From Bacteroidia bacterium (GTDB taxonomy: Bacteria > Bacteroidota > Bacteroidia > Bacteroidales > Bacteroidaceae), in NCBI GenBank assembly GCA_009929715.1, contig RZZX01000003.1, positions 1-64,000 on the forward strand: a stretch of 64,000 bases of DNA, written 5' to 3'. The notes beneath the pieces were generated by a model that made no database searches, was not told the origin of the DNA, and saw nothing but the letters and a program-made list of their open reading frames with translations. Both the position numbers and the translations under genes were made by a program. Of this stretch, positions 27,184 through 35,097 are shown in pieces (within the stretch, counting starts at the first letter, position 1; each line of letters begins with the position of its first letter).

Positions 27184-29340
27184 TTATTCATCCACTTGCT
27201 TCGCTTCAAAGTCCTTCATAAGCTTATCCTGAACATCAGTTGGCACCAATTCATAACTCGCAAATTTCATGATAAACGAAGCCCGTCCGCCAGTTAGCGA
27301 ACTCAACGTGGTAGAGTAAGAGGCCATCTCTTTCAATGGCACCTTAGCCACTAACTTTTCATAGCCCTTCTCGCTACTCATTCCCATAATCATGGCCCGA
27401 CGTCCTTGCAAATCGCCCATCACATCACCCATTTTGTCGGAAGGCACAAACACCTCAACGTCATAAATTGGTTCTAAGATTTTAGGACCCGCATTTTTAA
27501 ACGCTTCACTAAACGCATTCCGACCAGCAAGCATGAAAGAGATCTCATTAGAATCTACTGGATGCATCTTCCCGTCATAAACGATCACACGCACGTCACG
27601 AGCGTACGATCCAGTTAGAGGTCCCTGTTCCATACGCGCCATAATCCCCTTCAAGATAGCCGGCATAAAGCGTGTATCGATAGCCCCGCCAACCACACTG
27701 TTCACAAACACCACTTTACCACCCCACTCTAGAGGAATCTCTTCGGTACCCCTCACACTGATCTTAAATTCCTGTCCATTGAACCGATAGGTATCCGGCA
27801 AAGGCATCCCCTCTTTATAAGGTTCAACAATGAGATGCACCTCGCCAAATTGTCCGGCACCACCCGATTGTTTTTTATGGCGATAATCGGCACGAGCAGC
27901 TTTGGTAATCGTCTCTCTATAAGGTATTTTAGGTTCTTCAAATTTCACTAACAGTTTATCATTGTGTTCCAAACGCCACTTCAAGGTTCGTAAATGGAAC
28001 TCTCCTTGCCCATGAATGAGCGTCTGCCGAAGCTCTTTCGACTGTTCGATAACCCATGTTGGATCCTCTTCACGCATACGATGAAGAATGGTCATCATCT
28101 TTTCCACATCCGATTCATTGACGGGCTTTATAGCACGCGAATACTTCGAATTGGGGTATTTAATGAAGTTAAACCGGTTATCACACTCTTTTCCATTCAG
28201 CGTGTTTCCTGTTTTCACCTCCTTTAGCTTCACAGCAGCTCCGATATCACCGGCATGCAGCTCCTCTACTTTAAACCGATTTGCTCCCGCAACCACATAA
28301 ATTTGAGCAATGCGTTCTTTCGTTCCCCGATCTGTATTCAACAAATCATCGCCTTCACGCACCTTACCGCTCATCACTTTAAAATAGGAGACTTCGCCGA
28401 TATGGGGTTCCACACTGGTCTTAAAGAAATAGAGAGATTTGGGTCCTTTGCTGTCCGGAGCAATCTCTTTTCCATCGGTAGTAGATACCTTGGGCATCTC
28501 CGAAACAAACGGAACAACATTCCCCAAGAACTCCATCAACCGACGCACTCCCATATCTTTCGCCGCACAAACGCAGAACACCGGGAACATGCCACGAGCA
28601 ACCAACCCCTTACGAATCCCCTCGCGCATTTCATCTTCGGACAAGGTCTCTTGATCAAAGAATTTCTCCATCAACGCTTCATCGTTTTCGGCTGCCGCTT
28701 CAACAAGTGCCTTATGCATCTCCATCGCTTTATCCATCTCTTCGGCTGGAATATCCTCAATAACAGGTTCTCCTCCTTCCGGTTTCCAAGTATACATCTT
28801 CATCAGCAAAACATCAATCAAGGCGTTGAAGTTAGGGCCCGTAGCAACAGGGTATTGAATGGGAATGACTTTAGAGCCATAAGAGTCTTTTAATTGTTCC
28901 AGGATATTATCGTAGTCGCATTTCTCATTATCAAGCTGGTTGATTAGAAAAATAACGGGTTTATCTAATTTTTCGGTATAGCGAAAATGGTTTTGAGTAC
29001 CAACCTCTACACCATATTGTCCGCTAATAAGTAAAACGGCGGTATCGGTTACATTCAATGCCGTAACAGCACCACCCACAAAATCGTCCGAGCCCGGACA
29101 GTCTATTACATTCAACTTTTTATTATTCCATTCTACATGAAAAACGGTTGAGAAAACGGAATAACCATACTCTTGTTCAACTGGGAAATAATCACTCACG
29201 GTATTTTTAGCGGCAATAGATCCGCGACGTTTTATAAGACCACTCTCGAAAAGCATTGCTTCTACAAGAGTGGTTTTCCCAGTGCCAGAACTTCCCAATA
29301 AGGCGACGTTCTTAATCTCATTAGTTTGATAAACCTTCAT
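27184..29340 (-). CDS. EF-G2-type elongation factor G paralog
   Basis: A 718-residue EF-G-like protein from ATG 29340 (MKVYQTNEIKNVALLG); the frame extends to 29373. The five EF-G domains are present, with P-loop GSSGTGKTT (16-24). Key GTPase positions differ from canonical EF-G: switch II reads DCPGSDDF (80-87) where canonical EF-G has DTPGHVDF, so the catalytic His is Ser84, and G4 is NQLD (134-137) instead of NKxD. It matches what I recall of the B. thetaiotaomicron paralog EF-G2, reported to support translation without GTP hydrolysis and to be needed for gut colonisation. It stands alone, away from the rpsL-rpsG-fusA cluster. Confidence 0.88.
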   Translation of the reverse strand: MKVYQTNEIKNVALLGSSGTGKTTLVEAMLFESGLIKRRGSIAAKNTVSDYFPVEQEYGYSVFSTVFHVEWNNKKLNVIDCPGSDDFVGGAVTALNVTDTAVLLISGQYGVEVGTQNHFRYTEKLDKPVIFLINQLDNEKCDYDNILEQLKDSYGSKVIPIQYPVATGPNFNALIDVLLMKMYTWKPEGGEPVIEDIPAEEMDKAMEMHKALVEAAAENDEALMEKFFDQETLSEDEMREGIRKGLVARGMFPVFCVCAAKDMGVRRLMEFLGNVVPFVSEMPKVSTTDGKEIAPDSKGPKSLYFFKTSVEPHIGEVSYFKVMSGKVREGDDLLNTDRGTKERIAQIYVVAGANRFKVEELHAGDIGAAVKLKEVKTGNTLNGKECDNRFNFIKYPNSKYSRAIKPVNESDVEKMMTILHRMREEDPTWVIEQSKELRQTLIHGQGEFHLRTLKWRLEHNDKLLVKFEEPKIPYRETITKAARADYRHKKQSGGAGQFGEVHLIVEPYKEGMPLPDTYRFNGQEFKISVRGTEEIPLEWGGKVVFVNSVVGGAIDTRFMPAILKGIMARMEQGPLTGSYARDVRVIVYDGKMHPVDSNEISFMLAGRNAFSEAFKNAGPKILEPIYDVEVFVPSDKMGDVMGDLQGRRAMIMGMSSEKGYEKLVAKVPLKEMASYSTTLSSLTGGRASFIMKFASYELVPTDVQDKLMKDFEAKQVDE

Positions 29341-29559
29341 AATAGTATAAGATTTAAATGAATGACTTAGCATGCAGACGCATGCCGTTACCTTGATTTG
29401 CGCAAATTAGAGATTAATCGGCTGAAAAGCAATAGCTAACAGAATGTTATGAAACATAAATAGACCTCTTTCCTATTAATTTAGAAGAAAAGAGCGATCT
29501 GATCTTCTTCAGGCTCTCTTTTTTAATCGGTTTTCAAGCCTAGAACAAAATAAAGAGTG

Positions 29560-29567
29560 TACTTTTG
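29560..29567 (+). promoter_or_regulatory. hemW promoter -7 element
   Basis: TACTTTTG, 30 bp before ATG 29598. It overlaps the TTG at which the longer frame opens and so excludes that start. Confidence 0.6.
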
Positions 29568-29597
29568 CAGACTGATCTTTTAAAATTAATTGGGCTC

Positions 29598-30734
29598 ATG
29601 GCAGGCATCTATATACATATTCCTTTTTGCAAAACTCGCTGCATCTATTGCGACTTTTATTCAACGACTCAAAGCGAACTGAAAACAACTTATGTGGCGG
29701 CGCTCTGTAAAGAGCTGAAAGACCGAAAAGGGTATCTCAACGGAGAGCCTATTGAGACAATCTATTTTGGAGGGGGCACTCCTTCACAACTGGAGAAGGG
29801 GGATTTTCAACGGATTTTCCAAACGATCAAGGAGACTTACGGCATGGAGTCGTGCACGGAGATAACTTTGGAAGCGAACCCGGATGATCTTACCGATGCT
29901 TACTTAACGAGCTTGGCTAGCTTACCATTCAACCGCATCAGCATGGGGATACAGACTTTTCAAGATGAGACGTTGAGGTTGCTTAACCGCCGACATAATA
30001 GCCAACAAGCCATTGAGGCGGTAGCCCGATGCCGAAAAGCGGGATTCAGAAATATCAGCATCGATCTTATTTACGGCTTACCCAACGAAACATTGGCACA
30101 ATGGCAACGCGATCTGGATCTAGCTATCGGCCTCGAAGTGGAACACCTCTCGGCTTACCACCTGACTTACGAAGAGAATACGCCGCTCTACCGGATGCTC
30201 TGCCAACAGCAAGTGAAGGAGGTCGACGAGGAGAGTAGCATTACTTTCTTTACGCTCCTGATAAAGACCTTGAAGGAGGCGGGGTATGAGCAGTATGAAA
30301 TCTCTAATTTCTGTCGGCCAGGCAAACAGGCTCAACACAACTCTGCTTACTGGAAGGGCATACATTATCTGGGATGTGGGGCCTCTGCCCACTCCTATAA
30401 CGGAACGGAACGTGAATGGAACATCGCCTCCATCGAACGTTATATCGCCGGAATGGAGACTAACTGCCGCAACTACGAAATAGAAATACTCGATGTACAG
30501 AGCAGATACAATGATCGCATTGTCACTTCTATCCGAACGCAATGGGGCCTTTCACTGCAAGTACTTGAAGAGGAGTTCGGAAAAGAGCTACTTAATTATT
30601 GCCTCAAAATGGCCGATCCTTATCTTAAAACGGGCCAACTGGTTCTACGCGATGGGGCTTTATGCTTAACCACGGAGGGGATTTTCGTATCAGACAGTGT
30701 GATGCGCGATCTGCTTTTTGTTGAGGAAGAATAG
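29598..30734 (+). CDS. hemW: HemW-like radical SAM protein (heme chaperone)
   Basis: A 378-residue radical SAM enzyme-fold protein. The cluster motif is FCKTRCIYCDFYS (CxxxCxxC) near residue 12, followed by YFGGGTPSQL and the HemW_C domain. The HNSAYW motif separates HemW heme chaperones from true oxygen-independent coproporphyrinogen oxidases (HemN). HemW is thought to deliver heme to respiratory enzymes. The start ATG 29598 (MAGIYIHIPFC) follows from the promoter position. A hairpin with a T-rich tail closes the unit. Confidence 0.9.
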   Translation: MAGIYIHIPFCKTRCIYCDFYSTTQSELKTTYVAALCKELKDRKGYLNGEPIETIYFGGGTPSQLEKGDFQRIFQTIKETYGMESCTEITLEANPDDLTDAYLTSLASLPFNRISMGIQTFQDETLRLLNRRHNSQQAIEAVARCRKAGFRNISIDLIYGLPNETLAQWQRDLDLAIGLEVEHLSAYHLTYEENTPLYRMLCQQQVKEVDEESSITFFTLLIKTLKEAGYEQYEISNFCRPGKQAQHNSAYWKGIHYLGCGASAHSYNGTEREWNIASIERYIAGMETNCRNYEIEILDVQSRYNDRIVTSIRTQWGLSLQVLEEEFGKELLNYCLKMADPYLKTGQLVLRDGALCLTTEGIFVSDSVMRDLLFVEEE

Positions 30735-30838
30735 CTATTTCAAATTATCATTTAAGCACCCAAAAAGAGCATAATGCTTTCTTTTTGGAAAGACAAACCC
30801 CCGAATCTATTACAATCATGTTTCAAAAAAGAGGTAAA

Positions 30839-30864
30839 AAGAACCAAAAAGGTTCTTTCTTCTT
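30839..30864 (+). terminator. Terminator after hemW
   Basis: AAGAACC (30839-30845), loop AAAAA, GGTTCTT (30851-30857), then TCTTCTT. A weaker AGCATAATGCT stem followed by T's lies at about 30769-30788. Confidence 0.6.
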
Positions 30865-30913
30865 GATCTAAATCAAAAAACAAGCACTTTCATACAGTTT
30901 CCACGATCAATCT

Positions 30914-30945
30914 CTTGCTACAAAAGAATCAGCCCGTTATCTTTG
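30914..30945 (+). promoter_or_regulatory. Promoter of the small secreted protein gene
   Basis: CTTG (30914-30917), a 20-bp spacer and TATCTTTG (30938-30945). The leader to ATG 31033 is about 80 nt. Confidence 0.6.
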
Positions 30946-31032
30946 CATCAGGTAAAAGGATAACAAACACCAATCAAGCGTGTTTCAATAGGTATTAGAT
31001 GAATGTTTTCAGGTAACAAAAATGAGTAAAAG

Positions 31033-31386
31033 ATGAAAAAGATTGGATTGATTTTAGTGGGAGTGGTATGTTTTAGTCTAACTGGTTTAGCAGGAAACAA
31101 ACAACCGGCAACAGCCAAATGGGCAGGTAATATTAATGTAGAGAAATTGAGCGAATACCTCAAGTTGAACAACTGTCAAAGTTCAGAGGTTTCGAACATC
31201 TGCGACTTCTTTTCAGAACAGATGAACCACGCTACAACAGCGCGTTTCGACCAAAACAAGAAACTTCGTCAGGCTATCTACGGCAACCTCAAATTAATGA
31301 AACAGACATTAAGTAAAGAGCAGTACGCCAAATACCTGACTATCATGAACATCACCCTATCCAACAAAGGTATTGAGTTGAAGTAA
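31033..31386 (+). CDS. Small secreted helical protein of unknown function
   Basis: A 117-residue protein with a clear signal peptide (MKKIGLILVGVVCFSLTGLAG, cleavage probably near residue 20-22). The mature part of about 95 residues is polar, predicted helical and has two cysteines (in NNCQSS and NICDFF) that could form a disulfide. The end (TLSKEQYAKYLTIMNITLSN) recalls periplasmic Spy/LTXXQ-like helical proteins, but similarity is too weak to assign. It has its own promoter and terminator. Conserved Bacteroides hypothetical proteins of this form exist; no function is known to me. Confidence 0.75.
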   Translation: MKKIGLILVGVVCFSLTGLAGNKQPATAKWAGNINVEKLSEYLKLNNCQSSEVSNICDFFSEQMNHATTARFDQNKKLRQAIYGNLKLMKQTLSKEQYAKYLTIMNITLSNKGIELK

Positions 31387-31421
31387 TGTTTTTTAGTTAG
31401 TATAAAAAGAGAGAGAAAGTC

Positions 31422-31460
31422 AAAAGTTGCTTTGAGCATTATGTTCAAAGCAACTTTTTT
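31422..31460 (+). terminator. Terminator after the small secreted protein gene
   Basis: AAAAGTTGCTTTGA (31422-31435) and TTCAAAGCAACTTTT (31444-31458) form a 14-bp stem with a T-run. Confidence 0.85.
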
Positions 31461-31506
31461 TTAGTTCCTCCTATTTTAAGCTCAGTCCGCCTCCCCGGTG
31501 AAGAAC

Positions 31507-31537
31507 GTTGTTTGGTTTTATAATTTGCTTACCTTTG
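31507..31537 (+). promoter_or_regulatory. Orphan promoter-like element, no ORF downstream
   Basis: GTTG (31507-31510), a 19-bp spacer and TACCTTTG (31530-31537) match the Bacteroides promoter pattern. No reading frame follows before the palindrome array, so any product would be a non-coding RNA ending near 31860. Confidence 0.4.
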
Positions 31538-31760
31538 AAAAAACCTTTTCTTGCCACACCAGAAAGTAAAAAACATCCTCTCCCTACACATCTGTCACTA
31601 GAATGCTCGAATAGCCGATAAAAACAGCCTTTGGAGCGCATACATCACATCAGACGAGTGCCTATTCACTGACTTTTGAGCCAAAGTCTAGGCCGTTTTA
31701 GTCGGATGATGCTTAGCTTATGACTCTATCGCCGTTAAGTTAAGTCAGAAAGGCAAGAAC

Positions 31761-31860
31761 TTTTCTACACTTCACCTAGGTGAAGTATACACTTCGCCTA
31801 GGTGAAGTATACACGTCACCCGGGTGAAGTGTACACTTCATGCAGGTGAAGTGTAGAAAA
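31761..31860. repeat. Array of four 18-bp palindromes with 22-bp period inside an outer inverted repeat
   Basis: Palindromes at 31769-31786 (ACTTCACCTAGGTGAAGT), 31791-31808, 31813-31830 and 31835-31852 are separated by 4-nt spacers ATAC, ATAC and GTAC. Copies 2 to 4 differ by a few bases near the centre or left arm. The block is enclosed by TTTTCTAC (31761-31768) and GTAGAAAA (31853-31860). It lies between convergent genes, so it is not an upstream promoter element. Confidence 0.9.
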
Positions 31861-32061
31861 GAGAGGCAGAAAACAACTAAACACCTGTGAGTTATCCCCT
31901 TATTAAAGATTCACCTCCACTTAACGGCACCGATAGATCGATAAATTCGCTTTATTTCTAGACCATAAATGTGTCACTTTGACCAGATGACTCCGTTTTT
32001 TTTAAATCAAGCCACCCAGTCGTTTCAATGAAACAGCCCCACCTCGTTCTCGGGCTGATCT

Positions 32062-33114
32062 CTATTTTATAGTAACCATGGTAGCCCCAAAGCCATACTC
32101 TTGGAAAGAAGCATCCTGATACCGGCAAGTTTTATAACGGTGTTTCAGCGCCTCAATGAGCGCTTTACGAAGCACCCCATCACCCTTACCGTGAATAAAC
32201 ACAATCTTCTTCTCACGCTCATGACCATAAGTCTCCATCACTTCATGAAACTTACTTAATTGGTAATCCAACATCTCTTTATGTCCCAATCCTGTGGTAT
32301 CATCAAGCAAAGCATCGATATGCAAGTCGACCTCCAAAGGCGACATTTTATCCCTTACCGGCTTTACAAGCGGTTGCGACCGCGGTTTATCCGTCCCCTT
32401 ATGTTCAAGCAAAGCCGTTTGAAGCTCCTCGGCCGAAACAAAAACCTGTTTAGCAGGCACGTCATTTTTCACCACATCGTAAATCAAAGCCGGTTGGTCG
32501 AAAAAGTCAGAATCGGCAAACGTATGCAGTTTATAAAACTTCACAGTATCAATGCGGAACTCCACACTAACAGCCGGTTTAAAGAGAGCCGATTTGCCAT
32601 CCTTAAAAGCGATAAACTGCACAGCTACCCGTTCCATATCATTCAATTGCTCCTTTGAAAACTCCTCCAAAAGAAACTTCGTGTTAGGCTGAACCAACCC
32701 ATGTGAGCGTGTTTTCCAAGCCTTTCCTTCGGCACTCGAATAGGTATAATATAGAAAATAGTTGGTATCGTTCACCAAGTAAGCCTCAAAAGTCGTAGAG
32801 CTGATTGTTTTAATATTTTCGGGCACATACGCCAAATAGACATTCAACTGATCTCCCCCGCGCAACTCTGTTGGCCGATAAGCAGGCATTTCAGGTTTAA
32901 CAGGTTGAGCTGGCGTTTCAACCTTCGGTGCAGCAGTCGACCCTTTTCTCTTTAGATTATAATCGTCGGTCTCGATCACCACGCACTCTCTGAGCGGCAT
33001 AGGGATATCGAATCCATCGGCATCCTCCACTAAAACAAGATCTTTACCTTGGAATCCGGTTACGATTCCTCCCCCTACTTCACTCAAGAAGCGTACTTTA
33101 TCTCCTATTTTCAT
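32062..33114 (-). CDS. DUF2027 and Smr domain protein
   Basis: A 350-residue Bacteroidota protein. The N-terminal 50 residues ([20 protein letters not shown]) form an SH3-like beta domain, the middle (about 80-235) is the DUF2027 beta domain, and the C-terminus (about 262-350) is an Smr domain with DLHIDALLD and [19 protein letters not shown] (HGxG motif). Smr domains in MutS2 and relatives bind or cut nucleic acids, so a role in RNA or DNA handling is inferred. Pro/Lys-rich linker lies at about 55-80. Its promoter overlaps that of queA in the other direction. Confidence 0.88.
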   Translation of the reverse strand: MKIGDKVRFLSEVGGGIVTGFQGKDLVLVEDADGFDIPMPLRECVVIETDDYNLKRKGSTAAPKVETPAQPVKPEMPAYRPTELRGGDQLNVYLAYVPENIKTISSTTFEAYLVNDTNYFLYYTYSSAEGKAWKTRSHGLVQPNTKFLLEEFSKEQLNDMERVAVQFIAFKDGKSALFKPAVSVEFRIDTVKFYKLHTFADSDFFDQPALIYDVVKNDVPAKQVFVSAEELQTALLEHKGTDKPRSQPLVKPVRDKMSPLEVDLHIDALLDDTTGLGHKEMLDYQLSKFHEVMETYGHEREKKIVFIHGKGDGVLRKALIEALKHRYKTCRYQDASFQEYGFGATMVTIK

Positions 33115-33156
33115 CGGTTATATACATTTTAAAGATTTGCACTCTGCATTTTACAG

Positions 33157-33188
33157 CAAATATAGCTACTTTTGCAGTCGCAAAGAAA
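33157..33188. promoter_or_regulatory. Overlapping divergent promoters for DUF2027-Smr and queA
   Basis: Minus-strand TATATTTG (33157-33164), with TTTC (33185-33188) 20 bp upstream, faces away from plus-strand TACTTTTG (33167-33174). Only 2 bp separate the two -7 elements, so both promoters probably cannot be used at once. Confidence 0.6.
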
Positions 33189-33195
33189 AAAAACG

Positions 33196-34416
33196 ATGAA
33201 AGAAAATCCAAAACATATCCGTATCAGTGAATACAATTATCCGTTGCCGGATGAACGTATAGCCAAATTTCCGTTGCCCGTACGCGACCAATCGAAGCTT
33301 CTCCTCTACCGCCATGGCGAAGTGAGCGAAGACCGCTTCACCGCCCTGCCCCACTATCTGCCGGAAAAAAGCTTAATGGTCTTTAATAACACCAAGGTCA
33401 TTCAAGCGCGCCTTCATTTCCGCAAAGAGACTGGTGCACTCATTGAAGTGTTCTGCCTCGAACCCATCCAGCCAACTGACTATGCGTTGAACTTTCAGCA
33501 GACAGAGCACGCCGCTTGGCTTTGCATGATCGGCAATCTGAAGAAATGGAAAGAGGGAACACTGAAAAAAGAGCTGACAGTAAAAGGACACCTCATCACA
33601 CTGACGGCTACACGGGGAGCTTGCCACGGCACAAGCCATTGGGTGGACTTCCGTTGGGATAGCTGCGAGGTGACCTTTGCCGATATCTTGGAGGTTTTCG
33701 GTGAACTGCCCATCCCCCCCTACCTCAACCGCGAAACAGAAGAAAAAGATAAAGAGACGTACCAGACCGTCTATTCTAAAATACAAGGTTCAGTGGCTGC
33801 GCCAACAGCCGGCTTACACTTTACGCCTCAAGTACTTGCTGCTCTCGAGCAGAAAGAGATCGAGCTCGAAGAGCTCACGCTGCATGTGGGGGCAGGTACC
33901 TTCAAACCTGTCAAAAGTGAAGAGATAGAGGGGCACGAGATGCACACAGAGTATATCTCTGTTACCCGCCGAACCATCGAGAAACTGATTGCACACAACG
34001 GGTGTGCCACAGCAGTAGGAACCACATCGGTACGGACACTCGAAAGTCTCTACCACATCGGGGTTACGCTAAGCCGGCACCCCGAAACGACCGAACAGGA
34101 GTTGCACGTGCAGCAGTGGCAACCGTACGAAACCGCTTCTACCCTTTCGGCAGTAGAAGCGTTGCAACAAGTGGTGGACTATCTCGACCGTCACCAGATG
34201 GAGACTTTGCACAGCAGCACACAAATCATCATTGCTCCAGGCTACGATTACAAGATTGTGAAGGCAATGGTAACCAATTTCCACCAACCGCAAAGTACCC
34301 TTTTACTTCTGGTATCGGCTTTTGTGAAAGGAGACTGGGAGACTATTTACCGTTATGCCCTGAGCCACGACTTTCGGTTCTTGAGCTACGGCGATTCCTC
34401 TTTACTCATTCCTTAA
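33196..34416 (+). CDS. queA: S-adenosylmethionine:tRNA ribosyltransferase-isomerase (QueA family)
   Basis: Transfers the ribosyl group of SAM to preQ1 in tRNA during queuosine synthesis. The 406-residue product has the QueA motifs YPLPDERIAKFPLPVRDQSKLL, LMVFNNTKVIQARL, VAAPTAGLHFT, LHVGAGTFKPVK and ATAVGTTSVRTLES. It is about 50 residues longer than typical QueA (340-355), mainly around HWVDFRWDSCEVTFADILEVFGE and the loop near residue 300. Long QueA-like forms are usual in Bacteroides. ATG 33196 is chosen because the -7 element lies at 33167-33174. A Nudix gene follows at 12 bp. Confidence 0.87.
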   Translation: MKENPKHIRISEYNYPLPDERIAKFPLPVRDQSKLLLYRHGEVSEDRFTALPHYLPEKSLMVFNNTKVIQARLHFRKETGALIEVFCLEPIQPTDYALNFQQTEHAAWLCMIGNLKKWKEGTLKKELTVKGHLITLTATRGACHGTSHWVDFRWDSCEVTFADILEVFGELPIPPYLNRETEEKDKETYQTVYSKIQGSVAAPTAGLHFTPQVLAALEQKEIELEELTLHVGAGTFKPVKSEEIEGHEMHTEYISVTRRTIEKLIAHNGCATAVGTTSVRTLESLYHIGVTLSRHPETTEQELHVQQWQPYETASTLSAVEALQQVVDYLDRHQMETLHSSTQIIIAPGYDYKIVKAMVTNFHQPQSTLLLLVSAFVKGDWETIYRYALSHDFRFLSYGDSSLLIP

Positions 34417-34428
34417 ACAGAACCGATC

Positions 34429-34944
34429 ATGCTAAAAGACAATAACCAAGAACAGCTACCTATCGTCGAGGAGAGTGGCGAAATAAAGGGAGCAGCCACC
34501 CGAGGTGAGTGCCACAACGGTAGCAAGTTACTCCATCCGGTGGTTCACCTGCACGTTCTTAATTCTCAAGGGGAGCTTTATCTTCAGAAACGGTCAACGT
34601 GGAAGGATATCCAACCTGGTCGATGGGATACGGCCGTAGGTGGTCATATCGATTTGGGCGAGAACGTAGAAACAGCCTTAAAACGGGAGGCTCAAGAAGA
34701 ACTAGGGATTACGGATTATGTACCCGAATTGATAACCCGCTATGTGTTTGAATCGGACTGCGAAAAAGAACTGGTCTTCGTCCACAAAACAATTTACGAC
34801 GGAGCAATCACGCCGAGTGAAGAGCTCGACGGCGGACGCTTTTGGCGTTTCGATGAGATCGAAGCGCATTTGAATCAAGGTCTCTTTACGCCCAACTTCG
34901 AACAGGAGTTTTCTCGTATCAAAGCCCACTTAGTTCACCCTTAA
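34429..34944 (+). CDS. Nudix hydrolase (isopentenyl-diphosphate isomerase-like subgroup)
   Basis: A 171-residue protein with a complete Nudix box, GHIDLGENVETALKREAQEELGI, given by its key positions G..E.......REAQEELG (about residues 71-93). The preceding VVHLHVLNSQGELYLQKRS and WDTAVGGH segments resemble YfcD-type Nudix proteins, which are related to IPP isomerases. The substrate is unknown; it may remove a damaged or excess nucleotide-like compound. It lies 12 bp after queA and is probably co-transcribed. Confidence 0.85.
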   Translation: MLKDNNQEQLPIVEESGEIKGAATRGECHNGSKLLHPVVHLHVLNSQGELYLQKRSTWKDIQPGRWDTAVGGHIDLGENVETALKREAQEELGITDYVPELITRYVFESDCEKELVFVHKTIYDGAITPSEELDGGRFWRFDEIEAHLNQGLFTPNFEQEFSRIKAHLVHP

Positions 34945-35002
34945 AAGAAAGAACAAGCGTAGTCCCTTTTCATCCTATGCACACTCTCTTTTTACCCCAA
35001 AA

Positions 35003-35042
35003 CGGCGCACCCCTCTGAAAGGAGTACGCCGTCTATTTTTGT
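35003..35042. terminator. Terminator between convergent Nudix and glmM genes
   Basis: ACGGCG (35002-35007 region) and CGCCGT (35027-35032) with inner CCCT/AGGAG pairing form an interrupted stem followed by CTATTTTTG. Confidence 0.6.
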
Positions 35043-35097
35043 TATAATAAAGAAGAGTCCGGTCTTCAGCCAACGCTATCCGTAACTCTACAAAGAG

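Larger units (their letters stand above)
31461..32061. other. 600-bp gap between convergent genes with orphan promoter and palindrome array
   Basis: No open frame of useful length and no protein relic that I can recognise. The gap holds a promoter-like element (31507-31537, plus strand) and the four-palindrome array (31761-31860), described separately. Confidence 0.7.

Noticed and set aside
29370-29385. GCATGC-AGAC-GCATGC double palindrome in the EF-G2 leader
   Set aside because: Short and by itself common; no second instance in the window to support a regulatory site.
31761-31860. CRISPR array
   Set aside because: The repeats are 18-bp palindromes with 4-bp spacers of nearly constant sequence; spacers are far too short and there are no cas genes.
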